From assembly GCA_050480245.1 (NCBI GenBank), contig JBCNEQ010000025.1: a stretch of DNA of 64,000 bases; one strand, 5' to 3'. Position 1 is the first letter of the stretch, and every line of letters begins with the position of its first letter. This document shows positions 34,066-43,316 of the stretch, piece after piece. The notes beneath the pieces were generated by a model, which saw only the letters and a list, made by a program, of their open reading frames with translations, had not been told where the DNA came from and did not search any database. Made by a program: the position numbers and the translations under genes. This DNA is from Anoxybacillus sp050480245 (GTDB lineage: Bacteria; Bacillota; Bacilli; Bacillales; Anoxybacillaceae).

Positions 34066-35255
34066 TATTACCAAATGAACGTGGCCGTTTTGGCATGTTC
34101 GGTGGAAAATTTGTTCCGGAAACGTTAATGCGTCCGTTAGCCGACATCGAACAACAACTATATGAAGCGATGGCCGATCCTTCGTTTCATGCCGAATATA
34201 TGCACCATTTGTATGAATACTCAGGCCGTCCGACTGCTTTAACGTTCGCAAAAAACTTGACAGAACGATTAGGCGGGGCGAAAATGTACTTTAAACGTGA
34301 AGACTTAAATCATACCGGTGCTCATAAAATTAACAACGCCATCGGGCAAGCGTTGTTAGCGAAACGAATGGGTAAGCGAAAAATTATCGCAGAAACAGGT
34401 GCAGGACAACACGGAGTGGCTGCGGCGACCGTTGCGGCTCGTTTTGGCATGGAATGTAAAGTGTTTATGGGCGAAGAAGATGTGAAGCGACAAGCGTTAA
34501 ACGTATTTCGTATGAAACTGCTTGGTGCACAAGTTATTTCGGTGACAAGCGGCAATCGCACGTTAAAAGATGCGACAAACGAAGCGATTCGTTATTGGGT
34601 CGAGCATTGTGACGATCATTTTTATATGATCGGTTCTGTAGTCGGTCCTCATCCGTATCCGATGATGGTGCGCGAATTTCAACGCATTATTGGCGAAGAA
34701 GCGCGCGAACAAATGTTAAAAGCAGAAGGGAAGCTTCCGGACACGATCATTGCATGTGTTGGAGGGGGAAGTAATGCAATTGGTATGTTTCATCCATTTT
34801 TAGAGGATGACGTTGAATGTATTGGTGTTGAGGCGGCTGGCAAAGGTGTGCATACAACTGAACATGCCGCAACCATAACAAAAGGGAAAAAGGGTGTCAT
34901 TCACGGATCGCTCACATACGTATTGCAAGACGAACATGGGCAAATTACTGAACCGTATTCCATTTCAGCGGGATTGGATTATCCAGGCGTTGGCCCAGAG
35001 CATGCATATTTGGCACAAATTGGTCGCGTTCGTTATGAAAGTGTAACGGATGAAGAAGCGATCGCTGCATTGCAAATGACAGCAGAAACGGAAGGAATCA
35101 TTCCAGCGATCGAGTCCGCCCATGCGCTTGCCAAAGCGTTTCAAATTGCCCCTCTTCGCTCAAAAAATGAGACGATTCTCGTTTGTTTATCGGGAAGAGG
35201 AGATAAAGATGTGCAAACGGTAATGAACTATTTGGAAGGGGATGAACCGAGATGA
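34059..35255 (+). CDS. trpB: Tryptophan synthase beta chain
   Basis: 398 residues. PLP enzyme joining indole and serine; PLP lysine K90 in NHTGAHKINN, phosphate-binding GGGSNA, and the AETGAGQHGV loop. Overlaps trpF and trpA by a few bases at each end. Confidence 0.98.
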   Translation: MLILPNERGRFGMFGGKFVPETLMRPLADIEQQLYEAMADPSFHAEYMHHLYEYSGRPTALTFAKNLTERLGGAKMYFKREDLNHTGAHKINNAIGQALLAKRMGKRKIIAETGAGQHGVAAATVAARFGMECKVFMGEEDVKRQALNVFRMKLLGAQVISVTSGNRTLKDATNEAIRYWVEHCDDHFYMIGSVVGPHPYPMMVREFQRIIGEEAREQMLKAEGKLPDTIIACVGGGSNAIGMFHPFLEDDVECIGVEAAGKGVHTTEHAATITKGKKGVIHGSLTYVLQDEHGQITEPYSISAGLDYPGVGPEHAYLAQIGRVRYESVTDEEAIAALQMTAETEGIIPAIESAHALAKAFQIAPLRSKNETILVCLSGRGDKDVQTVMNYLEGDEPR

Positions 35256-36091
35256 AACATTTTATTCCATTTATCGTTGCTGGCGATCCATCTGAAGACG
35301 TGACGATTGATTTAGCTGTTGCGCTTGAACAAATGGGGGCAACGATATTAGAGCTCGGCGTCCCTTACTCTGATCCGCTTGCAGATGGGCCGATTATTCA
35401 ACGAGCAGCGAGTCGGGCGCTGAAAAATGGAATGACGTTAACAAAAGCGCTTGAGCTCATTGGACGAATGAGAAAAAAAGGTGTAAAAATTCCGATTATT
35501 GTCTTTACGTATTACAATCCTGTGTTACAATTAGGAGAAGAACGCTTTTTTACTTTAGCGCGACAAAACGGTGCAAGCGGCGTGCTTATTCCAGATTTAC
35601 CGTTTGAGGAAAGCGAGCATATGAGAACATTAGGCGACACATATCAAATTCCGTATATTTCAATCGTCGCTCCAACGTCTCATGAACGCATCGCAATGAT
35701 TGCCTCGCAAGCTCAATCGTTTTTATATTGTGTGTCATCGTTAGGTGTAACGGGCATTCGAGATTCATTGCCAGCGGAATTGCACGAATTTTTACAACAA
35801 GTGAAATCATATAGCCGTGTTCCTGTCGTCGTCGGATTCGGCATTTCGACAGCTGAACAAGTAGAGCGACTACAACATATATGTGATGGCATCGTCATCG
35901 GTAGCGCTATTGTGCAAAAAATTGAACAGCTTCAAGACGAATTAAACGACGTGCATGCACGCGAACATGCGCTCATCGCTTTTTCTCAATACGTTGCTTC
36001 GCTTATTGAACCATTGAAAAGGGTGAGGAAAAATGAGAGTCAAACAACAACTACAACAATTAAAACCGTACCAACCGGGCAAGCCGATTGA
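35252..36091 (+). CDS. trpA: Tryptophan synthase alpha chain
   Basis: 279 residues. Cleaves indole-glycerol phosphate. Catalytic E34 and D45 in LELGVPYSDPLADGP. The last 19 codons (Thr-rich tail) overlap hisC by 59 bases, so the protein is longer than the usual about 267 residues. ATGA overlap with trpB. Confidence 0.96.
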   Translation: MKHFIPFIVAGDPSEDVTIDLAVALEQMGATILELGVPYSDPLADGPIIQRAASRALKNGMTLTKALELIGRMRKKGVKIPIIVFTYYNPVLQLGEERFFTLARQNGASGVLIPDLPFEESEHMRTLGDTYQIPYISIVAPTSHERIAMIASQAQSFLYCVSSLGVTGIRDSLPAELHEFLQQVKSYSRVPVVVGFGISTAEQVERLQHICDGIVIGSAIVQKIEQLQDELNDVHAREHALIAFSQYVASLIEPLKRVRKNESQTTTTTIKTVPTGQAD

Positions 36092-37148
36092 AGAAGTGAA
36101 GCGTGAATACGGGTTAGAAACGGTCATTAAGCTAGCGTCAAATGAAAATCCGTACGGTTGTTCACCGCTTGTTCAACAAGCGATTATTGCTGAGCTTGAC
36201 CATTTAGCGTTATATCCCGACGGATATAGCCGAACGTTGCGCGAGTCGCTCGCTATGCATGTTGGAGTCAATGAAAAACAACTCATTTTCGGAAACGGTT
36301 CCGATGAAGTCGTGCAAATGATTTGTCGCGCATTTTTACAAAAAGGAACAAATACGGTGATGGCTACACCGACGTTTCCGCAATATCGTCATAATGCAAT
36401 CATCGAAGGGGCAGAAGTGAGAGAGGTTCCACTTCAAGATGGACATCATCATTTAGACGCAATGCTTCAAGCGATTGATGACGATACGCGCGTCGTTTGG
36501 ATTTGTAGCCCAAACAATCCGACAGGCACGTATGTCGATGACGCATCTTTGCGGGCATTTTTAGCACAGGTGCCTAAACATGTGCTCGTCGTTGTCGATG
36601 AAGCGTATTATGAATACGTGCAGGCAGACGATTATCCAAATACTGTTGCTTTGCTTCAACAATATGAAAATATAATCATTTTACGCACATTTTCAAAAGC
36701 GTACGGCTTGGCTGCGCTTCGCATCGGATATGGCATTGCACATGAACATATTTTACAAGCGATCGAACCAGCGCGCGAGCCATTTAACACGTCACGCCTT
36801 GCGCAAGTCGCCGCCTTAGCTGCGTTAAAAGATCAAGCATTTATTCAACAATGCGCACAAAAAAATAAACAAGGATTAAACCAATTTTACGCATTTTGCG
36901 ATAAACATAGTTTGCGCTACTACCCATCGGAAGGAAATTTTATTTTAATTGATTTTGGTTTTAGCGGTGATGAAGTGTTTACGTATTTGCTTCAGCGCGG
37001 CATCATTGTTCGTTCAGGATGCGCCCTCGGTTTTCCGACAGCTGTGCGTATTACGGTCGGATCGACGGAACAAAATGAAACGGTTATTCGTGCTTTAACA
37101 AACATGTTGAAAGAAAGAAGTGAGCATCTTTGCGAGGAAACATTTTAA
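36033..37148 (+). CDS. hisC: Histidinol-phosphate / aromatic aminotransferase
   Basis: 371 residues. Class I/II PLP aminotransferase; PLP lysine in TFSKAYGLAALRIGYG, SPNNPTGTY, and VVDEAYYEY. In B. subtilis HisC serves both histidine and phenylalanine/tyrosine synthesis, which explains its place between trpA and tyrA. Starts inside trpA, with GGGTGAGG before the ATG, and overlaps tyrA by 19 bases. Confidence 0.96.
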   Translation: MRVKQQLQQLKPYQPGKPIEEVKREYGLETVIKLASNENPYGCSPLVQQAIIAELDHLALYPDGYSRTLRESLAMHVGVNEKQLIFGNGSDEVVQMICRAFLQKGTNTVMATPTFPQYRHNAIIEGAEVREVPLQDGHHHLDAMLQAIDDDTRVVWICSPNNPTGTYVDDASLRAFLAQVPKHVLVVVDEAYYEYVQADDYPNTVALLQQYENIIILRTFSKAYGLAALRIGYGIAHEHILQAIEPAREPFNTSRLAQVAALAALKDQAFIQQCAQKNKQGLNQFYAFCDKHSLRYYPSEGNFILIDFGFSGDEVFTYLLQRGIIVRSGCALGFPTAVRITVGSTEQNETVIRALTNMLKERSEHLCEETF

Positions 37149-38233
37149 TTGTCGGTCTCGGCCTAATTGGTGGTTCGATTGCGCTCGCAATTAAGCGAGC
37201 GCATGAGGACGCGACAGTGATTGGATATGACGTATCGAACGAATCGCTACGTTTAGCTCGTTCGCTTGGCGTCATTGATGAAGCGGTCCCTTCTTTTGCT
37301 CACGCTGCGCGTGAAGCAGATGTCATCGTGCTTGCTGCCCCTGTCGTTCAAACAGAGCAATTGCTTCATGAGTTGGTCAGTCTGTCTTTACGGCCACATG
37401 TCATTGTTACAGATGTAGGAAGTACAAAAGAACGCATTGTCGAGCAAGCGTTGCCGTTATTAGAAAAAGGAGTAGCGTTTATCGGCGGGCATCCGATGGC
37501 AGGTTCACATAAAAGCGGTGTGGCGGCTGCGCGTGCGCATTTGTTTGAAAATGCATTTTATATTTTAACGCCAACGGAACATGTCAAACAAGACGACGTC
37601 ATGCGATTAAAACAATGGCTTAAAGGAACGAAAGCGCATTTTGTTACATTAACGCCGAGAGAGCACGATCGCATTGCTGGCGTCATTAGCCACTTTCCGC
37701 ACATCATCGCGGCGAGCCTTGTTCATCAAGCGCAACAATACGAGCGAGAAGATGCGCTTGTCAGCCGATTGGCTGCGGGTGGTTTCCGTGATATTACGCG
37801 CATTGCCTCTAGCAATCCAGAAATGTGGCGCGATATTTTTATACATAACAAAGAGGAGTTGTTGCAGCTGTTCGATCGTTGGATCGAGGAAATGAAAAAA
37901 ATTCGTACGTACGTTGCTGACGGAGATAGCGAACGAATTTATCAATATTTTCATGAAGCGAAACAGTTTCGTGACGGTCTTCCTGCTCGAACGAAAGGCG
38001 CCATTCCTTCCTTTTACGATTTATATGTCGATGTGCCAGACTATCCGGGGGTTATTTCTGAAATTACCGGTTATTTGGCGAAAGAGCGCATTAGCATTAC
38101 AAACATTCGCATTATTGAAACGCGCGAAGATATTTACGGTGTGCTTCGTTTAAGCTTCCAAACAGAAGATGATCGTCAACGAGCAAAACATTGCATCGAA
38201 ACCAATACAAACTACGAAACGTACGTTGTGTAA
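37130..38233 (+). CDS. tyrA: Prephenate dehydrogenase
   Basis: 367 residues. NAD-dependent oxidative decarboxylation of prephenate. NAD motif VGLGLIGGSIA at about 7-17, GGHPMAGSHKSG, and a C-terminal ACT domain (YVDVPDYPGVISEITGYLA) for likely tyrosine feedback. Start TTG 37130 fits the family N-terminus; the site (AGAAGTGAG) is moderate. Confidence 0.95.
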   Translation: MRGNILIVGLGLIGGSIALAIKRAHEDATVIGYDVSNESLRLARSLGVIDEAVPSFAHAAREADVIVLAAPVVQTEQLLHELVSLSLRPHVIVTDVGSTKERIVEQALPLLEKGVAFIGGHPMAGSHKSGVAAARAHLFENAFYILTPTEHVKQDDVMRLKQWLKGTKAHFVTLTPREHDRIAGVISHFPHIIAASLVHQAQQYEREDALVSRLAAGGFRDITRIASSNPEMWRDIFIHNKEELLQLFDRWIEEMKKIRTYVADGDSERIYQYFHEAKQFRDGLPARTKGAIPSFYDLYVDVPDYPGVISEITGYLAKERISITNIRIIETREDIYGVLRLSFQTEDDRQRAKHCIETNTNYETYVV

Positions 38234-38247
38234 AAGAGGGTGGAATG

Positions 38248-39534
38248 ATGGAATTAAAAACAAATATCCATGCATTGCGAGGAGAAATTGCCGTCCCAGG
38301 AGATAAGTCAATTTCCCACCGCGCTGTTATGTTTGGGGCGCTTGCGAAAGGGACGACGCGGGTGACAAATTTTTTAACAGGTGAAGATTGTTTAAGCACG
38401 ATCGATTGTTTTCGTAAAATGGGTGTAACGATTATGCAACATGGAAATGAAGTGATTGTTGAAGGAAAAGGAATGGAAGGTTTAAAAGAACCAACCCATA
38501 TATTAAACGTTGGCAACTCAGGTACGACAACGCGTTTGTTGTTAGGTATTTTAGCTGCTTGTCCGTTCCATGCTTGTTTGATCGGGGATGATTCGATTGC
38601 GAAACGCCCGATGGATCGCGTCACAATCCCCCTTAAACAAATGGGTGCACACATTGACGGCCGAGAACAAGGACGCTACACCCCGTTAGCTATTCGCGGC
38701 GGTCAATTGCAGCCGATTACATATTATTCACCTGTTGCAAGCGCTCAAGTGAAATCAGCTATTTTGCTCGCAGGTTTACATGCGGAAGGAACAACAACAG
38801 TTACTGAGCCACATCAATCTCGTGATCATACCGAGCGCATGTTACGGGCGTTCGGAGCGGATGTGCACATTGACGGATTGAGCGTCTCAGTTACAGGAAG
38901 GCAAACACTTCATGCCATTGATGTAGAAGTGCCGGGAGATATTTCTTCCGCTGCTTTCTTTTTAGTGGCTGGTGCGATCGTCCCAAATAGCGAAATTACG
39001 TTAAAGCACGTCGGAATCAATCCGACGCGCACAGGCATTATTGATGTGTTGATTGAAATGGGGGCGGATATTTCTATCGAACATGTTCGCAACGAAGACA
39101 GCGAACCAGTAGCTGATATAACAGTGCGCACTTCGACGCTGAAAGCAATGCATATCGGAGGGGATATGATCCCGCGATTAATTGATGAAATCCCAATCAT
39201 CGCTCTTTTAGCTACGCAAGCTGAAGGAACGACTGTCATTACAGATGCGAGCGAGTTAAAAGTAAAAGAAACGGATCGCATTGCAACGGTCGTGTCCGAA
39301 TTGCGAAAGCTTGGTGCTCACATTGAAGCAACAGAAGATGGAATGATTATTCATGGGAAAACACCGCTTTATGCGAACGATGTCATTGTTGATAGCTATG
39401 GTGATCATCGTATCGGGATGGTGTTAGCTATCGCAGCGTGCATCACAAAAGGAGACATCGTTCTTCAACGTCCTGAGGCGATCGCGGTGTCGTATCCGAC
39501 GTTTTTTGAACATTTGCATGCATTGCAAAGCTGA
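38248..39534 (+). CDS. aroA: 3-phosphoshikimate 1-carboxyvinyltransferase (EPSP synthase)
   Basis: 428 residues, the B. subtilis AroE length. PGDKSISHRAVM at about 19-30, GNSGTTTRL, QSRDHTERM and KVKETDRI motifs. Ends the aromatic supraoperon, which feeds its product back to chorismate synthase. ATG 38248 chosen over the adjacent ATG 38245 for spacing from GAGGGTGG. Confidence 0.97.
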   Translation: MELKTNIHALRGEIAVPGDKSISHRAVMFGALAKGTTRVTNFLTGEDCLSTIDCFRKMGVTIMQHGNEVIVEGKGMEGLKEPTHILNVGNSGTTTRLLLGILAACPFHACLIGDDSIAKRPMDRVTIPLKQMGAHIDGREQGRYTPLAIRGGQLQPITYYSPVASAQVKSAILLAGLHAEGTTTVTEPHQSRDHTERMLRAFGADVHIDGLSVSVTGRQTLHAIDVEVPGDISSAAFFLVAGAIVPNSEITLKHVGINPTRTGIIDVLIEMGADISIEHVRNEDSEPVADITVRTSTLKAMHIGGDMIPRLIDEIPIIALLATQAEGTTVITDASELKVKETDRIATVVSELRKLGAHIEATEDGMIIHGKTPLYANDVIVDSYGDHRIGMVLAIAACITKGDIVLQRPEAIAVSYPTFFEHLHALQS

Positions 39535-39561
39535 TTCCATTATGGATCAGCTTCTTTTTTT
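39528..39561 (+). terminator. Terminator of the aromatic supraoperon
   Basis: AAGCTGAT (39528-39535) pairs with ATCAGCTT (39546-39553), with inner CC/GG, followed by C and seven T. It overlaps the aroA stop. Confidence 0.9.
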
Positions 39562-39588
39562 GCATGACTATTTGTTCGATGGTATGAT
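39560..39588 (+). promoter_or_regulatory. Promoter of ypiA
   Basis: TTGCAT (39560-39565), 17-base spacer, TATGAT (39583-39588). Confidence 0.65.
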
Positions 39589-39624
39589 AAAGCGTGATGA
39601 TATGAATGATGAGGGTGAGACTAG

Positions 39625-40878
39625 ATGAAGAAACTAGATCAAATCGTTCAACTCGTTGAACAAGGTGAGGTTGAGCGTGCATTATCGCTTGCTGAGCAAA
39701 TCAAACAAAACGGAAGCGATGAAGAGCGGTATATGTTAGCTGACCAATTTTTTTCATGGGGCTGGTTAGAAGAGGCGGAGTCGCTCGTTCGGACGTTGCT
39801 TGCGCGCTATCCAGATGAACGTGAACTGCAGCTGTTTTTAGCAGAAATATATACAGAGATGGATAAAGAAGAAGAAGCGCTTGAATTGTTGATGGATATA
39901 GAAGAAGATGACCCATATTATGTGCGAGCATGCTTGTTGATGGCAGACCTTTATCAAATGCAAGGATTAGACGAAGTGAGTGAACAAAAATTATTGAAAG
40001 CGTATGAAAAAATGCCGAATGAACCTCTTGTTCAATTTGCGTTAGCTGAACTATATTTTACGAGCGGTCAGTATCAAAAAAGTTTGCTGTATTATGAACA
40101 AGTCATGAAACAAACAAAAACGATCGCCGGCACCGTTCTTGCTCAACGCATGGCGGAAGCATATAGCTTGCTTGGTGAATTTGAACAAGCGCTATCTTAT
40201 TATGAACAAGCGTTAAGTGAACGCTTCGATGCCCATACGTTATTTCAATACGGATTTACTGCGTATCAAGCAGAAGCATATAAAACAGCTATTGCGAAAT
40301 TGAGCGAGTTAAAAGCGCTTGATCGTGAGTACGTGCCGCTTTATTTATTTTTAGCAAAATCGTATGAACAAGAAGGAGATATACAACAAAGCTACGAAAT
40401 AGCAAAAGAAGGATTAACGATTGATGAATGGAATAAACAATTGCTCGTCTATGCAGGAAAGATTGCATTAAAGCTCGGAAAACGTGAGGAAGCGCTTAAG
40501 TACATTGAACAAGCGCTTAATATCGATCCGGGTTATTTAGAAGCGTTATTCATATGGACGAGCTTATTGTTTCACGAGGAGCGGTACGAAGACGTTGTAC
40601 GCGTTATTCAGCAAGCGATCGAACAAGGCGAATACGATCCACAATTTGAATGGGAGCTTGCGAAGGCGAAACAAAAGCTTGAAATGTATGATCAGGCATT
40701 AAAGCATTATGAAGAGGCATATACTTTTTTTAAAGATGATCCAAACTTTTTATATGATTTTGGCTATTTTTTATTTGAGGAGGGAAGAAGAGAGAAAGCA
40801 AAAGACATATTTGAACAACTATTGTGTATCGATCCGACAAACGAAGAGATTGCCCACATGATGTTGCAATTTGAATGA
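39625..40878 (+). CDS. ypiA: TPR-repeat protein YpiA
   Basis: 417 residues built almost wholly of tetratricopeptide repeats (for example YSLLGEFEQALSYYEQALSE and REEALKYIEQALNIDPGYLE). No signal or membrane segment, so a cytoplasmic scaffold is likely. Matches B. subtilis ypiA in place and length. Binding partners unknown. GAGGGTGAGAC before the ATG. Confidence 0.9.
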   Translation: MKKLDQIVQLVEQGEVERALSLAEQIKQNGSDEERYMLADQFFSWGWLEEAESLVRTLLARYPDERELQLFLAEIYTEMDKEEEALELLMDIEEDDPYYVRACLLMADLYQMQGLDEVSEQKLLKAYEKMPNEPLVQFALAELYFTSGQYQKSLLYYEQVMKQTKTIAGTVLAQRMAEAYSLLGEFEQALSYYEQALSERFDAHTLFQYGFTAYQAEAYKTAIAKLSELKALDREYVPLYLFLAKSYEQEGDIQQSYEIAKEGLTIDEWNKQLLVYAGKIALKLGKREEALKYIEQALNIDPGYLEALFIWTSLLFHEERYEDVVRVIQQAIEQGEYDPQFEWELAKAKQKLEMYDQALKHYEEAYTFFKDDPNFLYDFGYFLFEEGRREKAKDIFEQLLCIDPTNEEIAHMMLQFE

Positions 40879-40909
40879 AGTTGTCATTCGGATGCGAGGG
40901 GGGAAGGGA

Positions 40910-41434
40910 ATGGTTTCTGTCTGGGAGAAAAAAGAATTTGTTCGCTGGTTTTTAAACAACTATCAATTAAAACGGCGCGAATGTGTATGGATTTTAAACT
41001 ATTTGCTTAGTCATGATACGCTCATGGAAAAGGTGCATTTTGTAGAACATGCCGAATATTGCCCGCGCGGCATGATGATGTCGACGCATTGTGTTGACGA
41101 TGTGCCGTTTCGATTTTATAAGCAAAACGTCATCACGACAGATGCGGAAAAATCGTTTCACGATATTCGCTTAAATCGTGATGAGGATATTTACATTCAA
41201 CTTAATTTTCGCGGTGCATTTCATTCGCCGCAATACGTGGCAGTGCTTGAAGAAAATCCGTATATGCCAAAAAAAGCGAACAAACAAGATGAACAACTTG
41301 TTGAAACGATTGTGCACCAATCGATTCAACATTTTCAACGTCAAAAAATTATGCGGTTAATTGACGAGGCGCTTGATCAGCAAGATGAACAAAAATTTCG
41401 CGAGCTGACCGAACAATTAAAAGCGTTGCGTTAA
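40910..41434 (+). CDS. ypiB: UPF0302 protein YpiB
   Basis: 174 residues, soluble. N-terminal block WEKKEFVRWFLNNYQLKRRE and middle CPRGMMMSTHCV are family-typical; the C-terminus is a charged helix. In B. subtilis YpiB has been connected with stability of LpxC-like or respiratory proteins only tentatively, so I assign no function. ATG 40910 follows GAGGGGGGAAGGG; an earlier in-frame ATG at 40871 overlaps ypiA. Confidence 0.88.
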   Translation: MVSVWEKKEFVRWFLNNYQLKRRECVWILNYLLSHDTLMEKVHFVEHAEYCPRGMMMSTHCVDDVPFRFYKQNVITTDAEKSFHDIRLNRDEDIYIQLNFRGAFHSPQYVAVLEENPYMPKKANKQDEQLVETIVHQSIQHFQRQKIMRLIDEALDQQDEQKFRELTEQLKALR

Positions 41435-41458
41435 CCTCGTGGTTTCGCAACGCTTTTT
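41422..41458 (+). terminator. Intrinsic terminator after ypiB
   Basis: AGCGTTGCG (41422-41430) pairs with CGCAACGCT (41446-41454), followed by T. The stem includes the last ypiB codons. Confidence 0.88.
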
Positions 41459-41539
41459 GCTATGTATATATTTGTCACAAAATGTTCAAAAAAATACATA
41501 TATATTTCGTGTAAGATGGAAACATAAGGAGTGATTTGA

Positions 41540-41974
41540 ATGAAATGGACAGCAAAAGATGTGGACATGTATCATCAAGCGAAAGAGTACGTGGATACCG
41601 CGCTCGTTCCGTGCATACCAATTGGGTGTACAAATATGAAAGCTTTTGCTGAGATGAGTGAGCATACGTTACTGATTGCAAATGAAGTGGAACGACAGTT
41701 TAAAGGGAGAGTGATGTTATTTCCACCGCTTACATATTTCATTCATGAACAAGTGCAAGCCCGTGTACATGAATGGATAAACGTACTTAAACAAACGGGA
41801 TTTCAACACATATGTTTTCTTACTTCACATGCGGATATCGCCGATGAATCGTTCGTTTATGTGCCAGCGCTTCCGCTTGAACATGCCGATGAATCGTATA
41901 AGCAAAAAGTCGTGCGTCAACAAGTAGAGCAAGTGATGGATGCATTAGTGACGAAATGGACGTTAAAAAATTAG
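41540..41974 (+). CDS. ypiF: YpiF-like protein (DUF2487)
   Basis: 144 residues, soluble. Starts MKWTAKDVDMYHQAKEYVDT; contains FPPLTYF and ICFLTSHADI. It precedes the qcrABC operon as in B. subtilis. No catalytic motif recognised. AAGGAGTG before the ATG. Confidence 0.88.
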   Translation: MKWTAKDVDMYHQAKEYVDTALVPCIPIGCTNMKAFAEMSEHTLLIANEVERQFKGRVMLFPPLTYFIHEQVQARVHEWINVLKQTGFQHICFLTSHADIADESFVYVPALPLEHADESYKQKVVRQQVEQVMDALVTKWTLKN

Positions 41975-41997
41975 ATAGCGTTTACACTATCATTATA

Positions 41998-42026
41998 TTG
42001 ACCTTGATGGAAACATGATATATCAT
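41998..42026 (+). promoter_or_regulatory. Promoter of qcrABC
   Basis: TTGACC (41998-42003), 17-base spacer, TATCAT (42021-42026). Just upstream, GATAG...CTATC (41974-41991) forms an inverted repeat containing a cre-like core that fits the consensus at 12 of 14 positions. Confidence 0.6.
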
Positions 42027-42103
42027 TAGGTTATCCTAGTTTTATATATGTGTTATAACAATTCGTCCGAATGGACTTAACTTCATATAGAGGGGGGAAA
42101 ACG

Positions 42104-42613
42104 ATGAGCGAGAAAAAGCATCGCGTGTCAAGACGACAGTTTTTAAACTACACGCTAACAGGTGTAGGCGGATTTATGGCAGCTGGCATTTTATCACCGA
42201 TGGTACGCTTCGCCTTAGATCCGATTTTAAAAGAAGGAACTGGACAAGATATGGTTGCAGTTGCCCAAGTGAAAGACATTACGACAGAACCACAGCGCTT
42301 CGACTTCAAAGTAAAAGTAAAGGACGCATGGTACGAGTCGGAAGAGCCAAGATCTGCGTGGGTATTTAAAGATGAAAATGGGGATATCGTTGCCCTATCA
42401 CCTATTTGTACCCATCTTGGCTGTACGGTGAACTGGAATGGCGACAAAAGCAATCCAAACCGTTTCTTCTGTCCTTGTCACTATGGGTTATACGAAAAGG
42501 ACGGAACGAACGTGCGAAATACGCCACCGCCAGCTCCATTGCACCGTTATGAATACGAAGTAAAAGATGGCACGTTGTATTTAGGTAAAGCGAAACCACG
42601 AGGGGAGGCGTAA
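42104..42613 (+). CDS. qcrA: Menaquinol:cytochrome c reductase, Rieske iron-sulfur subunit
   Basis: 169 residues. Twin-arginine-like SRRQFLNYT and one membrane anchor at about 13-33. Rieske cluster ligands C102, H104, C123 and H126 in CTHLGC and CPCHYG, with C107 and C125 able to form the disulfide. First subunit of the bc-type complex that takes electrons from menaquinol made by hepST/menG. ATG 42104 after AGGGGGGAAAA. Confidence 0.97.
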   Translation: MSEKKHRVSRRQFLNYTLTGVGGFMAAGILSPMVRFALDPILKEGTGQDMVAVAQVKDITTEPQRFDFKVKVKDAWYESEEPRSAWVFKDENGDIVALSPICTHLGCTVNWNGDKSNPNRFFCPCHYGLYEKDGTNVRNTPPPAPLHRYEYEVKDGTLYLGKAKPRGEA

Positions 42614-42616
42614 TAC

Positions 42617-43291
42617 ATGCTTAATAAGATTTATGATTGGGTTGACGAGCGGCTAGATATTACGCCTTTGTGGCGCGATATCGCAGATCATGAAGTGCCA
42701 GAGCACGTAAACCCTGCGCATCACTTTTCAGCGTTTGTTTACTGCTTTGGTGGATTGACGTTTTTCGTTACAGTCATCCAAATTTTATCTGGTATGTTTT
42801 TAACGATGTATTACGTACCGGATATTAAAAACGCTTGGGAGTCTGTTTATTACTTACAAAACGAAGTGGCATTTGGACAAATCGTGCGCGGCATGCATCA
42901 CTGGGGGGCAAGCCTTGTTATTGTGATGATGTTTTTACATACGTTGCGTGTATTTTTCCAAGGCGCTTATAAAAAGCCGCGTGAATTAAACTGGATCGTT
43001 GGTGTGCTTATTTTTATGGTAATGATGGGTCTTGGTTTTACAGGCTATTTATTGCCTTGGGATATGAAAGCGCTCTTTGCGACAAAAGTAGGATTGCAAA
43101 TTGCTGAAGCGACGCCAGTCATCGGTCCGGCGATTAAAACGTTGTTAGCAGGTCATCCTGAAATTGTCGGTGCTCAAACGTTAACGCGTTTCTTTGCTAT
43201 TCACGTATTTTTCTTGCCAGCAGCATTATTAGGATTAATGGCAGCCCACTTCTTAATGATTCGGAAACAAGGAATTTCTGGTCCACTGTAA
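42617..43291 (+). CDS. qcrB: Menaquinol:cytochrome c reductase, cytochrome b subunit
   Basis: 224 residues with four membrane helices. Corresponds to the N-terminal b6-type part of cytochrome b; haem-ligand histidines sit in RGMHHWGASLV and the later FAIHVFFLPAALL region, with H98-type spacing of 14 residues in helix II/IV. Gap of three bases after qcrA. Confidence 0.96.
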   Translation: MLNKIYDWVDERLDITPLWRDIADHEVPEHVNPAHHFSAFVYCFGGLTFFVTVIQILSGMFLTMYYVPDIKNAWESVYYLQNEVAFGQIVRGMHHWGASLVIVMMFLHTLRVFFQGAYKKPRELNWIVGVLIFMVMMGLGFTGYLLPWDMKALFATKVGLQIAEATPVIGPAIKTLLAGHPEIVGAQTLTRFFAIHVFFLPAALLGLMAAHFLMIRKQGISGPL

Positions 43292-43316
43292 AATTTAGCA
43301 TAAGGGAGGGAACGCT

